Origin: an uncultured Erysipelotrichaceae bacterium
Lineage (GTDB): Bacteria; Bacillota_I; Bacilli_A; Erysipelotrichales; Erysipelotrichaceae
Reading direction: 5' to 3'
Assembly (NCBI GenBank): GCA_934699415.1
Contig: CAKUWO010000004.1
Span: 1 to 53,007, forward strand
DNA length: 53,007 nt
Shown in pieces: positions 1 to 8,171 of this stretch. The notes below the pieces were generated by a model that did no database searches, had not been told where the DNA came from, and saw only the letters and a program-made list of their open reading frames with translations. The translations under genes and the position numbers were made by a program. Within the stretch, counting starts at the first letter, position 1; each line of letters opens with the position of its first letter.

Positions 1-1
1 G

Positions 2-74
2 TGGAGGTTAACGGGCTCGAACCGCTGACCCTCTGCTTGTAAGGCAGATGCTCTCCCAACTGAGCTAAACCTCC
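2..74 (-). tRNA. tRNA-Val (anticodon UAC)
   Basis: The minus strand folds as a complete 73-nt cloverleaf: acceptor GGAGGTT/AACCTCC with discriminator A, D stem GCTC/GAGC, anticodon stem TCTGC/GCAGA with loop CTTACAA giving anticodon UAC (valine), and a T loop TTCGAGC. Base 1 of the window reads C on this strand, which fits an encoded CCA tail cut by the window edge. It lies downstream of nadD but has its own strong promoter. Confidence 0.96.
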
Positions 75-91
75 AATTTGACAACATTAAG

Positions 92-120
92 ATAATAGCC
101 TTATTTAAGGTTTATGTCAA
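92..120 (-). promoter_or_regulatory. Promoter of tRNA-Val
   Basis: On the minus strand TTGACA (115-120) is followed after exactly 17 nt by TATTAT (92-97), about 18 nt before the mature tRNA 5' end. This is a near-consensus sigma-A promoter, so the tRNA does not depend on read-through from the NAD genes. Confidence 0.85.
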
Positions 121-141
121 CCTCAGTATCCTAGCCCTCTT

Positions 142-699
142 TTAATTCGCTTTTAAAATCTTTAATACTTCCTCTGGCAATAAATCTTTAATCAATAAAT
201 GATTATTAATATTATTTCTGATAAAAGTTGAAGAAACATCGTATTGTTCACAATCCAATATCACATAAACTTTTTTATTTAATTCCTTCATTTTAGATTC
301 AATATCATAATCATTTCTTTTCATAATAATAAAGGGATAATGTTCTAATAGATATTTATAGTTAATCCACAAAGAGAATGAAGCTAAATTATCAGCTCCT
401 AAAACTAATTTAAATTGACAGTCAGGATATTTCTTTTCTAATTTTTTTAATAATTCATAAGTACTAGAAGATTTACTATCATTAATATCATCATCAATAA
501 TAATATTCTCATTCTCTATTGTCTTAAGACATTTAAGCCTTACTTCATAAGGAATGCTTATCTTTTTATTCCAATAATCAAAAGTAGCTACAACGATAAC
601 TTTATCAACTAAACATTGCTTAAGAACTTCATTGATTATCTTGATATGGCCATTATGAAGTGGTGAAAATGAGCCACAATATAAAGCAATGTTATTCAT
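142..699 (-). CDS. nadD: Nicotinate-nucleotide adenylyltransferase
   Basis: A 185-residue cytosolic nucleotidyltransferase that adenylates nicotinate mononucleotide to deamido-NAD. The N-terminal GSFSPLHNGH is the family's ATP-binding (H/T)xGH signature, and the C-terminal DVSSTFIRNN matches the conserved S-S-T-x-I-R motif. Length is normal for NadD. The start is preceded by GAGG at about 9 nt and lies inside the end of nadE (8-bp overlap), which points to translational coupling. It is the last gene of a pncB-nadE-nadD cluster. The product feeds NadE, so the cluster covers nicotinate to NAD. No clear hairpin terminator follows before the tRNA promoter. Confidence 0.95.
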   Translation of the reverse strand: MNNIALYCGSFSPLHNGHIKIINEVLKQCLVDKVIVVATFDYWNKKISIPYEVRLKCLKTIENENIIIDDDINDSKSSSTYELLKKLEKKYPDCQFKLVLGADNLASFSLWINYKYLLEHYPFIIMKRNDYDIESKMKELNKKVYVILDCEQYDVSSTFIRNNINNHLLIKDLLPEEVLKILKAN

Positions 700-1462
700 C
701 AGCTAAAACCTCTAAACCGCTATCGCAACAAGGCATAGCTTCTAATTTAAACTTATTTATTAGATGTTTATGATCAATTATTTTTTTAATCTTTAAGTCT
801 TCAATTGTTCCTTCACGTAAATACTTATCTAATATTTCATAACTAAAACCAAGATTATCTTCATCAGTTTTGCCACATAAACCATCGGATGGAACTTTAT
901 CAACTAAAATATCAGGTAAACCTAAAACACGACCAATTTCTTTTACTTCTTGAACTGTATAAGAAGATATAGGTGCGAAATCACCAGCACTATCACCATA
1001 TCTTGTAGCATAGCCAACCCAATCTTCTGATAAATTGCAAGTATTAGCAACTCTACCATTTAATGATTGTGATAAAGCATAAAGAATTGTCATTCTAAGA
1101 CGTGGCGAGAGATTAATAATTGTTTGTTGACTTAATTCAAAATCAGTCTTTGATGTCGCATTTTCGATACTATTTAATAAAGTAAGATATGTATCTTTAA
1201 TATTCACATTAATACTTCTAATATCTAAGTGTTTTATTAAAAGATTAGCCATATCAATATCTTCTTGAATTCCATTTGGCAACAAAACACCAATAACACG
1301 CTCTTTACCTAAAGCTTCTTTGCATAAAGCTGCAACAACGCTTGAATCCTTACCACCGGATATACCTATTATTGCATTACATCCTTTACCATTTATTTCA
1401 AAGAATTCTTTAATCCATGAAACAATCTTATCTTTTTCTTTTAAAGCTTCAAATTTATACAT
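692..1462 (-). CDS. nadE: NAD synthetase, ammonia-dependent type
   Basis: A 256-residue NAD synthase that amidates deamido-NAD to NAD with ATP. It has the PP-loop SGGKDSS near residues 35-41 and the conserved stretch NLSEDWVGYATRYGDSAGD. There is no N-terminal nitrilase/glutaminase domain, so ammonia is presumably the nitrogen source (family knowledge). The start follows AAAGG by 5 nt. The gene begins 2 bp after pncB ends and overlaps nadD by 8 bp. The C terminus carries CC-containing residues (PCCDSG) whose role I cannot judge. Confidence 0.95.
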   Translation of the reverse strand: MYKFEALKEKDKIVSWIKEFFEINGKGCNAIIGISGGKDSSVVAALCKEALGKERVIGVLLPNGIQEDIDMANLLIKHLDIRSINVNIKDTYLTLLNSIENATSKTDFELSQQTIINLSPRLRMTILYALSQSLNGRVANTCNLSEDWVGYATRYGDSAGDFAPISSYTVQEVKEIGRVLGLPDILVDKVPSDGLCGKTDEDNLGFSYEILDKYLREGTIEDLKIKKIIDHKHLINKFKLEAMPCCDSGLEVLADE

Positions 1463-1464
1463 AA

Positions 1465-2670
1465 TTACCTTTCATTATTTAATCGCCAAGTAATGCATCT
1501 GTTTAGATAATCAAGGTATTCGGCACTTTTACCATTTAACTTACCTTCACTATCCGAAATTTTCACAACATCAGTACCATTACATCTTATTGGTTTCATG
1601 ACAATATTTAGAGCTTTAATATCACTGTCATTGGACAAATAAGTACCAATTCCAAAAGCCACTTTAATTCTTTCTTTAAAACGATTATTTAAAGCTTGCG
1701 CTCTTTCAAAGTCTAAAGAATCTGAAAATAATAAAGTCTTACTTAAAGGATTAATGCCTAAGCTTTGGTAATGATTAAGCATCTCTTCACCCCATAAATA
1801 AGGATCGCCAGAATCGTGTCTTACTCCACTAAATAAGGTTGCATAAATTAATTTAAAATCATTTAAGAAACAACGAGTGCCAATGGTATCTGTTAAAGCA
1901 ATACCATTTAAGATACCATATTCTTTAACCCATGCATCTAATGCATACCAATTAGAATAAGCAGGATTATGTTTATGATTACCTTGTCCTACACACATTA
2001 TCCATTCATGAGCCATCGTACCAACAGGTAATAAATGATATTTCTTAGCTAAATAAACATTGCTAGTTCCTACAAAAGTAGCCTTTAAATAATTGTTATT
2101 GCTTAATTCTTGAATTAATAATTCTTGAGCTTCTTTTGATAGTCTTCTTCTTAAACCGAATTCTGAGAATAAGAAATCATAAGTACCATCTTTTAATTTA
2201 TTAATCTTATTATTTAGTTTTTCTTTGTATGAATCTAATAAATATTTATAATCATATTTCATTCTAAAATATACTTCTGAAACAATAGCTAAAGTAGGTA
2301 CTTCATACATTGAAGTATTTAACCAAGTACCATAAGTTTCAATCTTTAAGCCACATTTATCATCATTAGTAATTAAGAAGTCTTCATAAGAAGGATGCCA
2401 CATCTTTAAAAAATCAATATATGAGCCTTTTAACCATTTAATAGAATCTAAATAATTTAATTCATCCTCTTTAAAATATAAAGAACAATAATGTTGAATT
2501 TGTTCCTTTATTTCATTGACCATCTCTTTCGTAAAATAAATATCTTCATCACGACATTTAAAAGCCCAAGTTGTTTTATAATCAGAGAATTGGTGATAAA
2601 TAGCCTGTCCCATAGAAAATTTATATAAGTCTTGTTCCAACAAGCTATCAATAATCGGTTCTAATTTCAT
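1465..2670 (-). CDS. pncB: Nicotinate phosphoribosyltransferase
   Basis: A 401-residue enzyme making nicotinate mononucleotide from nicotinate and PRPP, the entry step of NAD salvage. The N terminus has the family motif DSLLEQDLYKFSMGQA. Further family segments are VGTMAHEW near residue 215, SGVRHDSGDP near residue 280 and LLFSDSLD. A GAGGTG ribosome site lies 5 nt before the ATG. It is first in the cluster with nadE and nadD, so this region encodes nicotinate salvage; no de novo quinolinate genes are visible here. A TATAAA box lies about 27 nt upstream of the start, without a convincing -35. Confidence 0.95.
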   Translation of the reverse strand: MKLEPIIDSLLEQDLYKFSMGQAIYHQFSDYKTTWAFKCRDEDIYFTKEMVNEIKEQIQHYCSLYFKEDELNYLDSIKWLKGSYIDFLKMWHPSYEDFLITNDDKCGLKIETYGTWLNTSMYEVPTLAIVSEVYFRMKYDYKYLLDSYKEKLNNKINKLKDGTYDFLFSEFGLRRRLSKEAQELLIQELSNNNYLKATFVGTSNVYLAKKYHLLPVGTMAHEWIMCVGQGNHKHNPAYSNWYALDAWVKEYGILNGIALTDTIGTRCFLNDFKLIYATLFSGVRHDSGDPYLWGEEMLNHYQSLGINPLSKTLLFSDSLDFERAQALNNRFKERIKVAFGIGTYLSNDSDIKALNIVMKPIRCNGTDVVKISDSEGKLNGKSAEYLDYLNRCITWRLNNER

Positions 2671-2733
2671 TTTTTCACCTCTTATTTATTTGTGTTTTAT
2701 AGTGTAACATTTTTTATTAAAAAGTTTAATTTT

Positions 2734-2760
2734 TTAGCACTCTATACTTGACACTGCTAA
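2734..2760 (+). promoter_or_regulatory. CIRCE-like HrcA operator before hsp20
   Basis: TTAGCACTC (2734-2742), 9-bp spacer, CACTGCTAA (2752-2760). It matches the CIRCE consensus TTAGCACTC-N9-GAGTGCTAA at 16 of 18 arm positions; both mismatches are in the right arm. The spacer contains the hsp20 -35 box, so bound HrcA would block the promoter (inference). Confidence 0.85.
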
Positions 2761-2776
2761 TAAGAAGTAATATAAC
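2748..2776 (+). promoter_or_regulatory. hsp20 promoter
   Basis: TTGACA (2748-2753), 17-nt spacer, TATAAC (2771-2776). It overlaps the CIRCE element. The predicted transcript start near 2783 leaves a 5' leader of roughly 95 nt containing two short hairpins, GGC-TAAA-GCC and CATAG-TTACAT-CTATG, before the AAAGGAGG ribosome site. Confidence 0.85.
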
Positions 2777-2879
2777 ATAAGTGTAAAGGAAATAGGCTAA
2801 AGCCAATAACTTAGAAACCTTTCCCCTTATACATAGTTACATCTATGATGAAACGATGATTCAAAAGGAGGAATAAACT

Positions 2880-3320
2880 ATGTTACCAAGACTATTTACA
2901 AACTCTACATTCGACGATTTATTCGATGATTTTAATGGTTTAAATAATGAAGTCAGCCATAAGCTCTATGGTAAGAGATCGGGACAAGAAATGTTAACTG
3001 ATATCAAGGAACATGATGACCATTATGATGTTATTATTGATCTTCCTGGTTTCAAGAAAGAAGATATCACAGTCGAATTAAATGATGGCTATCTTAGTGT
3101 AACCGCTTCTAAAGGCTTAAAAGAAGACGAAGAAAACAAGAGTGGTAAACTCATTAGACAGGAAAGATACTATGGTACAATGTCTCGTAGCTTCTATGTT
3201 GGCAATGCAGTTACTTATGAAGACATTAAGGCTAAATATGATGGTGGTGTCTTAACAATTTGTGTCTTAAAGAAAGATACAAATAAAGAAGTTTCTTCTA
3301 ACAAGATTACAATCGAATAA
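2880..3320 (+). CDS. Small heat shock protein, Hsp20/alpha-crystallin family
   Basis: A 146-residue ATP-independent holdase chaperone. The N-terminal arm MLPRLFTNSTFDDLFDDF is followed by an alpha-crystallin domain from about residue 38 (LTDIKEHDDHYDVIIDLPGF), the family motif YGGVLT-like (YDGGVLTICVLKK) near residue 120 and a C-terminal tail ending NKITIE, which resembles the IxI anchoring motif. AAAGGAGG lies 8 nt before the ATG. Heat regulation through HrcA is supported by the overlapping CIRCE element. The gene is monocistronic and divergent from pncB. Confidence 0.95.
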   Translation: MLPRLFTNSTFDDLFDDFNGLNNEVSHKLYGKRSGQEMLTDIKEHDDHYDVIIDLPGFKKEDITVELNDGYLSVTASKGLKEDEENKSGKLIRQERYYGTMSRSFYVGNAVTYEDIKAKYDGGVLTICVLKKDTNKEVSSNKITIE

Positions 3321-3325
3321 AACTA

Positions 3326-3366
3326 ATAAGGGGACGATAAAATCCTCTTTTCTTTTATCTTTTCTT
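3326..3366 (+). terminator. Possible terminator of hsp20
   Basis: GATAAAA (3336-3342) can pair with TTTTATC (3353-3359) across a pyrimidine-rich loop, and TTTTCTTC follows. A GGGGA/TCCTC pairing is an alternative. The stem is weak and AT-rich, so this is tentative. Confidence 0.4.
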
Positions 3367-3393
3367 CAAAAACGCCAAAATTTTTAAAAATAA

Positions 3394-3411
3394 GGTATAA
3401 CAATGTATACC
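3394..3411 (+). repeat. 18-bp inverted repeat upstream of the frameshifted gene
   Basis: GGTATA-ACAATG-TATACC is a perfect 6+6 bp palindrome ending 17 bp before the ATG at 3429, just upstream of its GGAG ribosome site. Its TATAAC could also serve as a -10 box, though no good -35 is present. The placement suits an operator, perhaps autoregulatory (inference). Confidence 0.5.
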
Positions 3412-3428
3412 CTAAAAGGAGAAAAGAT

Positions 3429-4212
3429 ATGAAAGAAAAAGATATTGAAACAAAATTACTAAATCGTAATCTTAATGATTATCGAAGCAAAAAAGAGAAT
3501 GCAACTACTTACAATCCAAATGTTACAGAAGAAGAGCGTAGAAAAAGAACTGAAGCTAGTACTAATTACGAAAAGAATAAAAACTTCAGCTATTCTATCC
3601 CCCCTTAATATCAATTATGAAGGCGATTTAATTTATTATATTGATTCATTGCCTTCTATTAAGCCTTATATTGTTAAATTAATTAGAAAAGAAATGGCTA
3701 ATCCTTATATCGAAGATAGTGCATACGAGAGAATCTATGAACAATCTGGAGCCAAAAGAAGAAGTATTAATTTAAAACTTATTAAATACGATCCTCAAAA
3801 ACCAAATAAAGAAAACGATCAGGATGTTATTGATTACTTATGTACTAAAAAATCAAAAAGAGCTTATTTAATTAAACTGTTATATCAAGATATGCAAGAT
3901 AGTGGCTTTATCTTACCAATCGAATTACAAAACTATAATAAAAAGAGCAAAGTTAAAAAAGTAAATGTTAGAAGAGCTGTTTACATTGCAATTTATGATT
4001 TTATTGAAAATAAATTAAAAAATAATATCAAAGAATTTAAATCACAAGAATTAAAAGCATATTGTAAAGAAAATATTGAATTAGAAATTAAAGGCAATAA
4101 TTTTGAAAACTATCGTCAACAACTTTTTAGTAAAACAGGTGTAATTAAATTTAATAAAGGCAATTATATTATTGATAAAGATAAATTTAAAGCCTTAGAT
4201 AAACTAGATTAA
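3429..4212 (+). pseudogene. Unknown protein with duplicated RHH-like module, frameshifted at a C6 run
   Basis: An ATG at 3429 with GGAG 7 nt upstream opens a 59-codon frame that stops at 3606-3608. The downstream frame carries the rest of a protein to 4212. The frames join if one C is removed from the run at 3599-3604, giving about 260 residues. The downstream part contains two similar units of about 40 residues: DLIYYIDSLPSIKPYIVKLI and, about 60 residues later, DVIDYLCTKKSKRAYLIKLL. They resemble small ribbon-helix-helix-type modules found on Firmicute mobile elements (weak inference). The C-terminal half is lysine-rich and unrecognised. The gene has its own palindrome upstream and converges on ftsK. 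Sequencing error, mutation and slippage are all possible. Confidence 0.7.
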
Positions 4213-4245
4213 AAAAGAAGAAGACTATTCATCTTCTTCTTTTTC
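4211..4245. terminator. Bidirectional terminator between the unknown gene and ftsK
   Basis: AAAAAGAAGAAGA (4212-4224) pairs with TCTTCTTCTTTTT (4232-4244) around a 7-nt loop. T tracts flank it on both strands, so it can end the plus-strand gene and ftsK. It includes the last codons and the TAG stop of ftsK. Confidence 0.8.
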
Positions 4246-6423
4246 TTCTTTCTTAAGATATACCTCTCGAGCTTTAGAACCATTATTAGGGCCAATATAA
4301 CCCATCTCTTCAAGTGAATCGATAATTCTAGAAGCACGATTATAACCGATGCCAAAACGACGTTGAAATAATGATGTAGAGGCTTTCTGTGATTCTTTAA
4401 TATATTCTATAATCTGTGGGAATAAAGGATCATCATTTTCTTCTTTAGCAATACCATCACCCTTTGGTTGGTTTTTCAAGGAGAAATAAGCATCATCATA
4501 TGCCGGAGTTGCTTGTTTCTTTAAGAATTCAGTAACTCTTTTAATTTCATCATCTCTAACATAAACACCTTGTAATCTTATCGGTGCCCTTTCGCCTTGC
4601 GGTGCATAAAGCATATCACCATTACCCAATAATCTTTCAGCTCCTACACGATCAATAATAGTACGTGAGTCTATATTAGAAGCTACTGCAAAAGCAATAC
4701 GTGATGGAATATTAGCTTTGATAACACCTGTAATAACATCAGTACTTGGTCTTTGTGTAGCGACAATAAGATGAATACCACAAGCTCTCGCAAGCTGTGT
4801 AATACGTTGTATTGCAAAGTTTACTTCTTTGCCAGCTACTGCCATCATATCAGCTAATTCATCGATAATAACTACAATATATGGCATTTTATTAAGCTTA
4901 TTTTCTTCTTTATATGTACGATTATGTTCCGCTACAAAGCGATTATAATCATCAATCTTACGAACACCACATGATGCGAAAACATCATATCTTTCTTCCA
5001 TAATGCCAACAATGCGATCTAATAATTGAGCAGCTAAAGTAGCATCTGTAATAACAGGCCATAAAAGATGTGGAATATCATGATATGGAGTAAATTCTAC
5101 TTTTTTAGGATCTACTAATACCAATTTCACATCATCTGGATGGTTACGCATAATTAAAGACATGATAATTGTATTGATACATACTGATTTACCAGAACCG
5201 GTAGCACCAGCGATTAATAAGTGAGGCATTTTATTAAGCTCGCAATTGACATCTCGACCCATAAAATCCTTACCTAAAACAAATAATAAGGGATTATTTA
5301 TTTGGCTAATACCACCAAACATATCTTTAAGATAAACAGTTGTTGGCTCAACATTAGGTATCTCAATACCGACAGCACTTCTTCCGGGAATTGGTGCCTC
5401 AATATAAATATCTTTAGCAGCTAAGCCCATCATAATATCATTCTTAATTGATAAAATAGAACTTACTTTAATTGTAGGATCTGGTTTAATTTCAAATTTA
5501 GTTAATGAAGGTCCAATATAAATATTGATTAATTCAGCAGGGATATTAAAACTATCAAGAATTTCAATAATCTTTTTACCTTTTACTTCAGCTGAGTTAC
5601 GATTAATATTGCCTTTTCTTTGTGGAGCATCATTTAAAAGTGATAATGGCGGTAATTTATAACTACCATCTTTTAAATAAACATTATCAGCCATTACTTC
5701 TTTAGTTTCGTTTGTATTTTCTTTAATACCGATAGTTTCTCTAACTTGTTTTATTTCTTTTTTAGGCTTAACGTCAAAAATCTGCTTGGTAACTATCTCG
5801 TTTTTATCAGCAATATCAATAAAAGATGCTTTACGAGTTGCTTTTTCAATGTGTTGTTTTTCTTTGGTTCTCTTATAATTCTCTTTAGCTTTATTACCAA
5901 CTGAACTATAGAAACTAAAAGGAATCATCAAAGCAATACCAGCTATAAATAATAAATAAGTAAAGATAGTTACAAAAGTCTTTTCAAATAAGGTTTTAAG
6001 CAAAACATAAATAAAGAAACCGAAAATACCAGCTTTATAAGCATATATTTCATGATCTAATAAATGCATAAAACAAGATGTAATATATCTTCCAAGCTCT
6101 TTAAAGCTTTCAACTCCTTCTTGATATAAACCTTCATAAGTTAAAATAGCTAATGCAATTAAAAAGAGCCCAGCTAAAAAAGATGAGGGTAATTCATGAT
6201 ATTTTTTAAAAGCAGCATAATATGCATAATATAACAAAGCAACAATCATTACTGCTAAATAATAAATACCAAAAAGATAACGTAAAAGGTTATCTAAAAT
6301 AATTCCTACAATGCCCCATCTTAAATAAGATACAACTAAAAGAATTGTCCATAGGAAAATAATCCCTACCACAACCCATATATTAGTTTTAGAGATGTTT
6401 CTCTTCTTTTTCTTTTTCGCCAT
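4225..6423 (-). CDS. ftsK: DNA translocase FtsK/SpoIIIE
   Basis: A 732-residue septum-located DNA pump that clears chromosomes during division. The N terminus has a basic cap (AKKKKKRN) and about four membrane helices between residues 15 and 175, then a short linker. The alpha/beta motor follows, with Walker A GATGSGKSVCIN near residue 408 and Walker B VVIIDELADMM. The C-terminal winged-helix gamma domain (about 660-725, RRFGIGYNRASRIIDSLEEM) would read KOPS/SRS polarity sequences. Its ATG overlaps the stop of the RNase J-like gene by one base (TAATG). The rnjB-spoIIIE neighbourhood is also found in Bacillus subtilis (family knowledge). Confidence 0.95.
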   Translation of the reverse strand: MAKKKKKRNISKTNIWVVVGIIFLWTILLVVSYLRWGIVGIILDNLLRYLFGIYYLAVMIVALLYYAYYAAFKKYHELPSSFLAGLFLIALAILTYEGLYQEGVESFKELGRYITSCFMHLLDHEIYAYKAGIFGFFIYVLLKTLFEKTFVTIFTYLLFIAGIALMIPFSFYSSVGNKAKENYKRTKEKQHIEKATRKASFIDIADKNEIVTKQIFDVKPKKEIKQVRETIGIKENTNETKEVMADNVYLKDGSYKLPPLSLLNDAPQRKGNINRNSAEVKGKKIIEILDSFNIPAELINIYIGPSLTKFEIKPDPTIKVSSILSIKNDIMMGLAAKDIYIEAPIPGRSAVGIEIPNVEPTTVYLKDMFGGISQINNPLLFVLGKDFMGRDVNCELNKMPHLLIAGATGSGKSVCINTIIMSLIMRNHPDDVKLVLVDPKKVEFTPYHDIPHLLWPVITDATLAAQLLDRIVGIMEERYDVFASCGVRKIDDYNRFVAEHNRTYKEENKLNKMPYIVVIIDELADMMAVAGKEVNFAIQRITQLARACGIHLIVATQRPSTDVITGVIKANIPSRIAFAVASNIDSRTIIDRVGAERLLGNGDMLYAPQGERAPIRLQGVYVRDDEIKRVTEFLKKQATPAYDDAYFSLKNQPKGDGIAKEENDDPLFPQIIEYIKESQKASTSLFQRRFGIGYNRASRIIDSLEEMGYIGPNNGSKAREVYLKKEEKEEDE

Positions 6424-8093
6424 TAATGCTTAGCCTCGTTAATTTCAACGATAGCAGGTAAAATCATTGGTTTCTTACCAGTTTGTTTGAAGATATATTT
6501 TGAAATTTTTTCTTTAGCTTCAACACGAACTTTCATATTGTCATAACGATCTTCTTTAACTGCTGTTTCAATCGTTTCACATAAAATCTTGCTTACTTCT
6601 TCAAGAATATAATCAGCATCTTTTAAATAGATAACACCACGACTTTGAATATCAGGTCCGCCAATCAATTCTTTAGTTTCAAAATTTAAAATAACACCTA
6701 AAACAATGGCACCATCAGTAGATAATGTTTCACGGTCTCTTAATACCATACCTGTTAAATCTAATTTATCTTTGCCATCAATAAGCATTTCATTTAGTTC
6801 AATCGTTTCACTTGTTGAAGCTAAACGACCATCTTCAAATGTAGCAAATTGACCATTATCAAGAATAATAATGCGATCTGGACGATAACCAATATGATTA
6901 GCAAGTTCAGCATTAGCTAAAAGACGTGAGTAATTACCTTTAACTGGAATGTAATAATCAGGATGGAACATAGAAATTAACATCTTGATATCTTCGCTAC
7001 TTGCATGCATTGATAATGCTTCTTTGGCACCAATTTTATAAACTTTATGATTAGCTACATAGAGATCATTTTCCATATTCCCAGCTTCTTTTTCAGTACC
7101 AGGAACAATAGGAGAAGCAATAATAATTTGATCACTTTCAAATAATTCAATTTCGCGATCATCTCCAAGAGCTATGCGGTTCATATGACGGAATACTTCA
7201 TTACCAGATCCCGAAACAATAATAACAATATTATCTAATGTATTATTAAAATCACGACGTGATACTAACATATCTTTAGGAATGTGATAATAGCCTAATT
7301 CTTCAACATCTTTTAAAATACGACGATTATCTTCATCAACGAAATAAACACGTTTATGATATTTCTTAGCTAAATCTAGGATTTCAATAATGCGGAACAA
7401 GTTTTGCTTATATAAAGAAATGATGATACGCTCTTCACTTTCCGCAAAGAATCTTTCAATTCTAGGAGCAATACGATGGCTAGGTGATGTAAATCCTAAG
7501 CGATTAGCACCAACCGATTCCAACATTAAAGCCAATACTTTCTTTTCACTTAAATGTGCAAGAGATGAAATATTCATTGCAAAAGAAGAGTTATTAAAAC
7601 CATAATCAAACATACATTCTGATGCATAAATAATCTGACCATTTTTAGTTTCAAAAGATACCCCTATGCCATCAGCGATTGATTGCATAACAGGGAAAGT
7701 ATGAATGGTATGACCAGCTATTTTAAAAGTATCAGAGCGTTTAATAACTTCAATATTTTTATGTTTAAGGTCATGTTTCTCGAATTCTCTTTTTAAAATA
7801 CGTGCTGTAAGAGGAGTTGCGTAAACTGGTAAATCCACTTCATGAAGAAGATAGCTTAAACCAACCATAACATCATCATGGCCATGAGTTATGATAACTC
7901 CTTTTACCTGTTCTTTATGTTCCAAGACATAAGAAAAGTCTGGAATAATATATTCAATTCCTAATTGTTCACTATTATTAGGATATTTCAAACCACAATC
8001 AATGATGAAGATATCTTGATCTATCTCGATCAAGGTCATGTTTTTGCCATCTTCGTCAAGCCCACCAAGAGCCATAATACGAACTTTCTGCAT
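6423..8093 (-). CDS. rnjB: RNase J2-like protein with degenerate active site
   Basis: A 556-residue beta-CASP metallo-beta-lactamase protein that aligns along its length with bacterial RNase J. Several metal ligands are missing. The HxHxDH motif reads HGHDDV, the NHSIPDS histidine is Q (VMQSIADG), the TGDFKFD aspartate is replaced (ASECMFD), the SGHGSQ loop is shortened (HASSEDI) and IPVHGEY reads IPVKGNY. It is therefore probably a non-catalytic or weakly active partner, as J2 is to J1 in some Firmicutes (inference). A GGAGG site lies 9 nt before the ATG. It is translationally adjacent to ftsK, which supports the J2 assignment by synteny. An active J1 would be expected elsewhere in the genome. 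Confidence 0.88.
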   Translation of the reverse strand: MQKVRIMALGGLDEDGKNMTLIEIDQDIFIIDCGLKYPNNSEQLGIEYIIPDFSYVLEHKEQVKGVIITHGHDDVMVGLSYLLHEVDLPVYATPLTARILKREFEKHDLKHKNIEVIKRSDTFKIAGHTIHTFPVMQSIADGIGVSFETKNGQIIYASECMFDYGFNNSSFAMNISSLAHLSEKKVLALMLESVGANRLGFTSPSHRIAPRIERFFAESEERIIISLYKQNLFRIIEILDLAKKYHKRVYFVDEDNRRILKDVEELGYYHIPKDMLVSRRDFNNTLDNIVIIVSGSGNEVFRHMNRIALGDDREIELFESDQIIIASPIVPGTEKEAGNMENDLYVANHKVYKIGAKEALSMHASSEDIKMLISMFHPDYYIPVKGNYSRLLANAELANHIGYRPDRIIILDNGQFATFEDGRLASTSETIELNEMLIDGKDKLDLTGMVLRDRETLSTDGAIVLGVILNFETKELIGGPDIQSRGVIYLKDADYILEEVSKILCETIETAVKEDRYDNMKVRVEAKEKISKYIFKQTGKKPMILPAIVEINEAKH

Positions 8094-8121
8094 GAATTAT
8101 GTCCTCCGATAATCTTTCTTG

Positions 8122-8150
8122 ATTATATAAAAAATAGCGTCCGCTTTCAA
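8122..8150 (-). promoter_or_regulatory. Promoter of the RNase J-like/ftsK operon
   Basis: On the minus strand TTGAAA (8145-8150), 17-nt spacer, TATAAT (8122-8127). The -35 box lies in the loop of the upstream miaB terminator and the -10 just after its T tract, so terminator and promoter share the same DNA. Confidence 0.75.
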
Positions 8151-8166
8151 ATAGACACTATTTTTT
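8129..8166 (-). terminator. Terminator of miaB
   Basis: A 13-bp stem, on the plus strand AAAAAATAGCGTC (8129-8141) with GACACTATTTTTT (8154-8166) including one G-T pair, and a 12-nt loop. In the minus-strand transcript the 3' arm supplies the U tract. Confidence 0.85.
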
Positions 8167-8171
8167 ATAGT

